DNA from: Paraprevotella xylaniphila YIT 11841 | GTDB lineage: Bacteria > Bacteroidota > Bacteroidia > Bacteroidales > Bacteroidaceae | NCBI RefSeq assembly: GCF_000205165.1 | Contig: NZ_GL883837.1 | Location: 85,082 to 149,081 of the forward strand | Direction: 5' to 3' | DNA length: 64,000 nucleotides | Shown here: positions 58,165-64,000 of the stretch, in pieces | How the letters are laid out: every line of letters begins with the position of its first letter | Numbering within the stretch: position 1 is the first letter of the stretch | Notes under the pieces: generated by a model | Database searches by the model: none | What the model saw: only the letters and a program-made list of their open reading frames with translations | Told to the model about the DNA's origin: nothing | Made by a program: the position numbers and the translations under genes

Positions 58165-61116
58165 ATGAGAACAAAAGAACTATTCGGCCTGTTGCTGTGG
58201 AGCACGTTCGGCTCGTTGCAAGCTTTCGCACAAGTAAGCTATCTGCATAGCGATACTCAGAATGCTGCCTGGACCGTAATGCCCGAAGAAGAAGTAGGAA
58301 AAGACATGTTGCGCCTTACGCAGAACGGCTACCAAAATCCCAAGGCCGTCAAAGCAGTCGTGCCGGGCACGGTTTTTACGTCATACGTGACTGCCGGCCA
58401 AGAAAAAGACCCTAATTTCGGAGACAACATACAGAAAGTCGACCGAAAGAAATACGACCGCAGCTTCTGGTACCGTACGGAATTTAAGATTCCATCCGAT
58501 TTCGACAAAGAAATCATCTGGTTAAACTTCGACGGAATTAACCGCAAAGGTCAAATTTACCTGAATGGAAACCATTTAGGAAACTTAGACGGTTTCATGC
58601 ACCGCGGACATTTCAACGTAACCCAATTAGTAGACCGCAACGGTTCCAACACATTGGCCGTACTGGTGGATATTCCCCGTACTCCTTTGGCCAATCAGGG
58701 AAGCCCCAATTACCTTTCCAGCGGCGGATGGGACTGGATGCCTTACGTTCCAGGACTTAATTCCGGTATCACCGACAAGGTTTGGTTGGAAAATACGGGC
58801 AAAAGCACGATTACCGACCCTTGGATGAGGTCGAAACTCGTCTCCCGTTCCCTCGCAGAGCTTACCCTTCAGGCCGAAGTCACCAATAATGGCGGCTCAC
58901 AAAGCAAAACTACGGTAAAAGGTACCATCACTCCGGGTAACATCACCTTCAGTCAGGAAGTAGATTTGCAAGCCGGAGAGACCAAAACCGTCAAATTCGA
59001 CAAGCGCTATTTCCCGCAAATGGTAGTGAACAACCCTAAACTTTGGTGGCCCAACGGTTACGGAGAACCTCATCTCTATACCTGCCGTTTGGAAGTGGTC
59101 AATGACGGTAAGACCTCGGAAACCGAGGAATTCCGTTTCGGTATCCGTCAATATTCATACGACAAGAAAGGCGGAGTCTTCCATCTTTACATCAATGGCG
59201 TACCTGTTTTCGTCAAAGGCTCTGACTGGGGAATGAGCGAATACATGTTGAGAAGCAACCCTGAACATATCCGCACTTGGGTAAAATTGAACAAGGAAAT
59301 GAACTTCAACATGATTCGCAACTGGTTGGGTTCTGTGACCGAGAAACAATTCTATGAAAGCTGCGACGAACTCGGCATCATGATTTGGGACGATTTCTGG
59401 ATTAACTCCAATCCGAACCTGCCCTACGACCTGAATGCCTTCAACAACAACATGATGGAGAAAATCAAACGTTTCCGCAACCACCCCTCCATCGCGGTAT
59501 GGTGCGGTGACAACGAAGGCACGCCCGAACCGCCCCTTACGGGATGGATGGCGGAAAACATACGCACGTTCGACGGCGGAGACCGTCATTTCCAACCTTG
59601 TTCCAACAACGGTGGCCTGAGCGGCAGCGGCCCTTGGGACGCAAAAGACCAACGTTGGTACTTCACAGCTTATCCGGACTGCAAATCGGGTAGCGGCTTC
59701 ACACGCGGATGGGGCTTCCGCACGGAAATCGGTACAGCTGCAGTACCCAACTATGAAAGCCTCGTGAAATTCATGCCCGAAAAAGACTTGTGGCCCATCA
59801 ACGACATGTGGAACCTCCACTACTTCGGCCAGATGGCTTTCAATGCCGGGCCGGAGCGCCATACGGCGGTCATCGAGAACAGCTACGGCGGCGCGAAGGA
59901 TGCAAAGGAATTCTGTACGAAATCGCAATGGGTGAGTTACGAAAGCAACAAAGCCCTCTATGAAGGTTGGCTCGACCACATGTGGAACGATGCCACAGGA
60001 GTCATGCTCTGGATGAGCGGCGCGTCTTATCCCAGCATGGTTTGGCAGACTTATGACTACTATTATGACCTGACGGGAGCCTATTTCGGCTGTAAACAGG
60101 CTTGCGAACCGGTGCATATCTACTGGAATCCCGTGACGGAGGAAGTAAAGGTAGCCAATACCACGACCAAAGACTATGAAGGGCTGACAGCCGAGGCAAC
60201 CGTGTACAACATGGACGGTAAACCTGTGGCCCGTTACAGTGAAAAAGCTACCGTCAACTCGACTTCCAACGCCGTAGCCCAATGCTTCAAGCTCAAATTC
60301 AATACAGACCGCGACATTTTGTCACTGAATTGCCCGGCATACGCCTCTTCAACCAACCAAGGCGAACCGGCTTTCGTGACCGACGGCAAAGCCGACACCC
60401 GTTGGGCTGCCGTCCGTGCCGATAACGAATGGATTTATGTAGACCTCGGCAGCGAAAAGATGGTAGGCGGCGTACGGTTGAACTGGGAAGCCGCATACGG
60501 AAAGTCTTATAAGATACAAGTTTCCAACGATGCCAAAAGTTGGACAGAAGTCTACAAGACAGAAGAAGGGCGCGAAGGCATCAACGAGGTGTTCTTCCCT
60601 GAAGAAATCAAAGCCCGCTATGTACGTATGCTAGGCATAGAACTGGGTTGGTGGTTCGGTTACTCTTTGTGGAGCATGGACGTATTGAGCGGCACGAAAC
60701 CTTCTGAAGGGCTGAGCGACGTGCATTTCCTCCGCCTGACCCTGAAAGACAAAGAAGGAAAGGTGGTTTCCGAGAACAATTACTGGAGAGGTAATGAACG
60801 TACCAATTTCAATGCCCTCAACCAACTTCCGGGCGTGAAACTGAACGTGTCATCGAAACTGACCCGCAAAAACGGAGAAGCCACAATACAAGCCACCATC
60901 GGACTGCCTAAATCAGCCGATGCCGTAGCTTTCGGCGTGCGCGTGCAAGCCGTCCGCACCTCCGACGGCGAACGCTTGCTCCCGGCCTTGATGAACGACA
61001 ACTACTTCACCTTGGTTCCGGGAGAAAAGAAGAACATCCAAATCACTTTTGACGAGTCGCTCCTACAGGGAGGCTCTTACAAGCTTATCGTTGCACCATA
61101 CAACCAAAACCTATAA
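58165..61116 (+). CDS. GH2-family exo-beta-glycosidase with CBM32-like domain (beta-mannosidase/exo-glucosaminidase type)
   Basis: A 983-residue secreted enzyme with a signal peptide ending at AFAQ. A sugar-binding jelly roll (about 30-220) and an immunoglobulin-like domain precede the TIM barrel. There WCGDNEG gives N450-E451 as acid/base and RTEIG gives E521 as nucleophile, the spacing seen in the beta-mannosidase and exo-beta-D-glucosaminidase branch of GH2. A discoidin/CBM32-like domain lies at about 722-842 (ending YSLWSMDVLSG). A last beta domain follows. It is the first gene of the plus-strand enzyme unit downstream of the HTCS. The true substrate is not certain; beta-mannose and beta-glucosamine are the main candidates. 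Confidence 0.88.
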   Translation: MRTKELFGLLLWSTFGSLQAFAQVSYLHSDTQNAAWTVMPEEEVGKDMLRLTQNGYQNPKAVKAVVPGTVFTSYVTAGQEKDPNFGDNIQKVDRKKYDRSFWYRTEFKIPSDFDKEIIWLNFDGINRKGQIYLNGNHLGNLDGFMHRGHFNVTQLVDRNGSNTLAVLVDIPRTPLANQGSPNYLSSGGWDWMPYVPGLNSGITDKVWLENTGKSTITDPWMRSKLVSRSLAELTLQAEVTNNGGSQSKTTVKGTITPGNITFSQEVDLQAGETKTVKFDKRYFPQMVVNNPKLWWPNGYGEPHLYTCRLEVVNDGKTSETEEFRFGIRQYSYDKKGGVFHLYINGVPVFVKGSDWGMSEYMLRSNPEHIRTWVKLNKEMNFNMIRNWLGSVTEKQFYESCDELGIMIWDDFWINSNPNLPYDLNAFNNNMMEKIKRFRNHPSIAVWCGDNEGTPEPPLTGWMAENIRTFDGGDRHFQPCSNNGGLSGSGPWDAKDQRWYFTAYPDCKSGSGFTRGWGFRTEIGTAAVPNYESLVKFMPEKDLWPINDMWNLHYFGQMAFNAGPERHTAVIENSYGGAKDAKEFCTKSQWVSYESNKALYEGWLDHMWNDATGVMLWMSGASYPSMVWQTYDYYYDLTGAYFGCKQACEPVHIYWNPVTEEVKVANTTTKDYEGLTAEATVYNMDGKPVARYSEKATVNSTSNAVAQCFKLKFNTDRDILSLNCPAYASSTNQGEPAFVTDGKADTRWAAVRADNEWIYVDLGSEKMVGGVRLNWEAAYGKSYKIQVSNDAKSWTEVYKTEEGREGINEVFFPEEIKARYVRMLGIELGWWFGYSLWSMDVLSGTKPSEGLSDVHFLRLTLKDKEGKVVSENNYWRGNERTNFNALNQLPGVKLNVSSKLTRKNGEATIQATIGLPKSADAVAFGVRVQAVRTSDGERLLPALMNDNYFTLVPGEKKNIQITFDESLLQGGSYKLIVAPYNQNL

Positions 61117-61121
61117 ACTTT

Positions 61122-61171
61122 ATCCGGCCGGAGGAGGTGTTTCCGCACGCCTCCCCCGACCGGATGTTTTT
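61122..61171 (+). terminator. Terminator-like hairpin between GH2 and the esterase gene
   Basis: ATCCGGCCGGAGGAGG pairs imperfectly with GCCTCCCCCGACCGGAT and is followed by GTTTTT, just 14 nt before the next ATG. There is no room for a promoter behind it, so it more likely attenuates or stabilises a shared transcript than ends it fully. Confidence 0.5.
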
Positions 61172-61185
61172 AAATGCTTTAAGAC

Positions 61186-63177
61186 ATGAAAATCAAAAAC
61201 ATTACACGTGACATGGGCTTCTGTGCCGTGTTAGCTTGTGCGAGTCTGCAAACGCCGGTTATGGCAAAAGTCACATTGCCCGCTTTCTTCACGAGCAACA
61301 TGATCATCCAACAGAAAACCACCATGACTTTGTTCGGAAAAGCCAAGGCGAACAAGAAAGTAAGCGTGGAAACCAGTTGGAACAACCAACACTATGAAGC
61401 CCAAGCGGACGCAAAAGGCAACTGGCGTATCGAGATCGCAACTCCGGCAGCCGGAGGCCCTTACCGCATCACCCTGTCCGACGGTAAAAAGACCGTATTG
61501 GACAATGTTATGGCGGGCGAAGTCTGGTTCTGTTCCGGACAATCCAACATGGAAATGCCTTTAGCCGGATGGGGAAAAATCAAAAACTACGAACAAGAAA
61601 TCGCAACGGCCGATTACCCCGGCATCCGCCTCTTCCAAGTCAAGAAACACACCTCGGTGGCACCGCTCGACGCCTATCAGGTAGAATCCACCATGGGCGG
61701 TTGGAAAGAATGCTCACCGTCCACGGTTCCGGAGTTTTCTGCCGTGGCTTACCTTTATGCCCGCGAACTGCACCGAAAACTGAACGTACCGGTCGGGGTC
61801 ATCGACTGCACTTGGGGAGGGACACCTGCCGAAGCATGGACCTCGTCCGAATCGCTCAAACAAGTCATGGGTTATCAAAAGAAAGTCGGACAACTGGAAG
61901 CATTGGGCTTCGACCGCGACAAGATCATGGCCGAATACGGAAAAGAACAGGCACAATGGAAAGCCGAACTCAGCAAAGTGGACAAAGGCTTCCAAAATGG
62001 AAAGGAGTGCTGGATTGGCAGTGACTTGGATGACAACGACTGGCAACAAATGGAACTCCCGGGATATTGGGAAGGCAAAGGACTCCCCAATTTCGACGGA
62101 GTGGTGTGGTTCCGCAAGCAAATCGACATTCCATCCGAATGGACAGGTAAAGACTTGCAACTGAATCCCGGCATCATCGACGATGAAGACATCATCTATT
62201 GGAACGGCGAGCAAATCGCCAACGGCGCAGGCTACAACGTACAGCGCCATTACACCGTACCGGGCCGTCTGGTCAAGGCAGGCAAGAACACATTGGCCAT
62301 CAAAGTCAACGACAACGGCGGTGAAGGCGGCATAGCCGGAAAAGCAGAGGACATGAACCTCAAACTGTCGGACAAGGACATGCTCTCTCTGGCCGGGAAC
62401 TGGAAATACCGCGTAGGCTGTTCCTTGGCCGACATGCCTCCCGCTCCGATTTATCCTGAGCATTCCTCTTTCCCTTCCGTACTTTTCAACGGAATGGTAC
62501 ATCCCTGTCTGGAATATCCCATCAAAGGCGTCATCTGGTATCAGGGTTGCAACAACGTGGGACGTGCAGAAGAATATGAAAGCCTCTTCCAAACGCTGAT
62601 TACAGACTGGCGCAAGCAGTTCGGACAACCCGACATGCCATTCTATTTTGTGCAACTGGCCAACTACTTGGACCGCAAGTTGGTACAGGCAGACTCGCCA
62701 TGGGCCGCCCTTCGTGAAGCACAATCCAAAGCGCAGCATCTGGCCCACACCGGAATGGCAGGCAATATCGACATCGGCGAGGCGCATGACATCCATCCCA
62801 AAAACAAACAAGAAGTGGCCCGCCGTTTAGCCGCCATCTCCTTGGCCGACACCTACGGGCAGAAAATACCCGCGCAAGCACCGGTTTACGACAACTACAC
62901 GGTGGGAAGCGACGGCAAGGTCCGTATTTCGTTCACAATCCCCGCCATCGGCGAACGCTTTGAGCAGAACAAAGACATCAAGGGCTTCACCATTGCCGGC
63001 CCCGACCATGTGTTCTACCCCGCCGAGGCCTATACGGACGGCGACGATGTGGTGGTCTACTCGCACTATGTCAAAGTGCCGGTAGCCGTCCGTTACGGAT
63101 GGGCCGATAATCCGGAGTGCACATTGCGCACACCCGGCAATTTCCCCGTGGCTCCTTTCCGTACCGATAATTGGTAA
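61186..63177 (+). CDS. Sialate O-acetylesterase-like carbohydrate esterase (SASA family)
   Basis: A 663-residue secreted SGNH-type esterase with a signal peptide ending near VMAK. The block I motif FCSGQSNMEMPL carries S120, and DIHPKNKQEVARR near the end gives D535 and H537, completing the triad. Between them lies a jelly-roll insertion (about 275-395) typical of the longer members, and the conserved WYQGCNN segment follows. It removes O-acetyl groups from sialic acids or, in many Bacteroidetes, from plant polysaccharides. It lies between GH2 and GH36 in the same direction, so deacetylation probably precedes exo-glycosidase action. Confidence 0.92.
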   Translation: MKIKNITRDMGFCAVLACASLQTPVMAKVTLPAFFTSNMIIQQKTTMTLFGKAKANKKVSVETSWNNQHYEAQADAKGNWRIEIATPAAGGPYRITLSDGKKTVLDNVMAGEVWFCSGQSNMEMPLAGWGKIKNYEQEIATADYPGIRLFQVKKHTSVAPLDAYQVESTMGGWKECSPSTVPEFSAVAYLYARELHRKLNVPVGVIDCTWGGTPAEAWTSSESLKQVMGYQKKVGQLEALGFDRDKIMAEYGKEQAQWKAELSKVDKGFQNGKECWIGSDLDDNDWQQMELPGYWEGKGLPNFDGVVWFRKQIDIPSEWTGKDLQLNPGIIDDEDIIYWNGEQIANGAGYNVQRHYTVPGRLVKAGKNTLAIKVNDNGGEGGIAGKAEDMNLKLSDKDMLSLAGNWKYRVGCSLADMPPAPIYPEHSSFPSVLFNGMVHPCLEYPIKGVIWYQGCNNVGRAEEYESLFQTLITDWRKQFGQPDMPFYFVQLANYLDRKLVQADSPWAALREAQSKAQHLAHTGMAGNIDIGEAHDIHPKNKQEVARRLAAISLADTYGQKIPAQAPVYDNYTVGSDGKVRISFTIPAIGERFEQNKDIKGFTIAGPDHVFYPAEAYTDGDDVVVYSHYVKVPVAVRYGWADNPECTLRTPGNFPVAPFRTDNW

Positions 63178-63215
63178 AAACAATTTTATTCAAAACATAA
63201 ACCATTTGATCATTT

Positions 63216-64000
63216 ATGAAAATCAAATCATTCTTATCACTATGCCTGCTCGCAACGGCATCTACCGTCGCGGCAGACGAGTTCATCAAAATCAACACCG
63301 ACCAGATCGGCATGGTGTTGCGCGTCAAAGACAACGGCCGCCTCTACCAGTCGTACTTGGGCAAACGGTTGGCCAACGACAACGACTTGCAACACCTTCC
63401 GCAAGGCAACGAGGTATACCTCACCCACGGCATGGAAGATTACTTTGAACCGGCCATCGAAGTACACCACAACGATGCCAACCCGTCGCTGCTACTCAAG
63501 CACGTGTCGCACGAGCAAAAGAACATACAGCCGGGTGTGGACGAGACGGTCATCACGATGCAAGACGACAAGTATCCCGTCACAGTGAAGCTCCACTATG
63601 TGTCCTATGCCAAAGAAAACATCATCAAGACTTTTACTGAAATCAGCCATCAGGAGAAGAAGCCTATCCAACTGGAACGCTATGCTTCCGCCATGCTGCA
63701 CTTCAGCCGCCCGGCCTATTACCTCACGGAGTTTTCCGGCGACTGGATTTATGAGGCCACGATGAGCACCACACCGCTGAACTTCGGCAAGAAAGTGCTC
63801 GACACGAAACTGGGCGCACGTGCCAACATGTTCACGCCTCCCATGTTCATCCTCTCGTTGGACAAGGAATCAAACGAAACCGAAGGCGAAGTCATACTCG
63901 GCACGTTGGGCTGGACGGGTAACTTCCGTTTCACATTCGAGGTGGACAACAAGAAAGACCTTCGCGTCATTGCCGGTATCAACCCGTATTTCTCGGAATA
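63216..64000 (+). CDS. GH36 alpha-galactosidase, N-terminal part (3' end outside window)
   Basis: The frame starts at the ATG at 63216, 38 nt after the esterase stop, and is open to the window edge (261 codons visible). After a signal peptide (ends at TVAA) comes the N-terminal supersandwich domain of GH36. Its marks are GNEVYLTHGMEDYFEP, LERYASAMLHF, LGARANMFTPPMFILSLD and VILGTLGWTGNFRFTFE. The catalytic barrel lies beyond the window, so activity cannot be checked. GH36 enzymes release alpha-galactose from side chains. Confidence 0.88.
   Translation, partial: MKIKSFLSLCLLATASTVAADEFIKINTDQIGMVLRVKDNGRLYQSYLGKRLANDNDLQHLPQGNEVYLTHGMEDYFEPAIEVHHNDANPSLLLKHVSHEQKNIQPGVDETVITMQDDKYPVTVKLHYVSYAKENIIKTFTEISHQEKKPIQLERYASAMLHFSRPAYYLTEFSGDWIYEATMSTTPLNFGKKVLDTKLGARANMFTPPMFILSLDKESNETEGEVILGTLGWTGNFRFTFEVDNKKDLRVIAGINPYFSE

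Noticed and set aside
59155-60282. Minus-strand open frame of 375 codons
   Set aside because: Antisense shadow of the GH2 gene; no recognisable protein features.
61714-62811. Minus-strand open frame of 365 codons
   Set aside because: Antisense shadow of the esterase gene with no start signal or domain.
1-64000. CRISPR arrays, tRNA or rRNA genes, insertion sequences
   Set aside because: No regularly spaced short repeats, cloverleaf-like genes or transposase motifs were found on either strand.

Overview
The window reads as chromosome of a gut-type Bacteroidales. It carries SusC/SusD pairs, surface lipoproteins with acidic residues just after the lipid-bearing cysteine, a hybrid two-component sensor-regulator, and promoters of the Bacteroides type (TAnnTTTG at -7). 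I cannot fix the genus. It is an almost continuous polysaccharide-utilisation region. No tRNA, rRNA, CRISPR array, transposase or phage gene was seen.

Layout. (1) 1-18215, minus strand, module 1. In transcription order it holds a four-domain FAS1 (fasciclin) lipoprotein, SusC, SusD, a FAS1 lipoprotein, a second FAS1 lipoprotein, a second SusC, a second SusD, and a secreted seven-bladed FG-GAP/VCBS propeller cut by the window edge. (2) 19195-26865, minus strand, an enzyme block: a GH3 enzyme with its own promoter and terminator, then two tandem clan GH-D (alpha-galactosidase-like) enzymes and a small SGNH hydrolase. (3) 27110-47907, minus strand, module 2. It has the same gene order as module 1 but ends in two propeller genes, each split by the same -1 frameshift. 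(4) 48989-53610, minus strand: GH95 followed by GH92. (5) 53922-64000, plus strand: the hybrid two-component regulator (HTCS), a GH2 enzyme with a CBM32-like domain, a sialate-O-acetylesterase-like enzyme, and the start of a GH36 alpha-galactosidase.

The likely joint function is glycan capture and import by two related outer-membrane complexes, each with two different SusCD pairs and three FAS1 lipoproteins. The flanking enzymes would trim alpha-galactose, alpha-L-fucose or L-galactose, alpha-mannose, beta-linked sugars and acetyl groups. A decamer close to TTTGANGCAT lies 29-30 nt upstream of the -7 box of both modules and the GH3 gene, with a weaker copy at GH2 and a further copy between GH95 and the HTCS. 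This suggests one regulator, possibly the HTCS, controls the whole region.

The points most worth a second look are the duplicated eight-gene FAS1/dual-SusCD/propeller module, the twin frameshift inside a nearly identical 160-bp tract shared by two otherwise diverged propeller genes, the shared operator-like motif, and an inverted repeat wrapped around the GH2 promoter.
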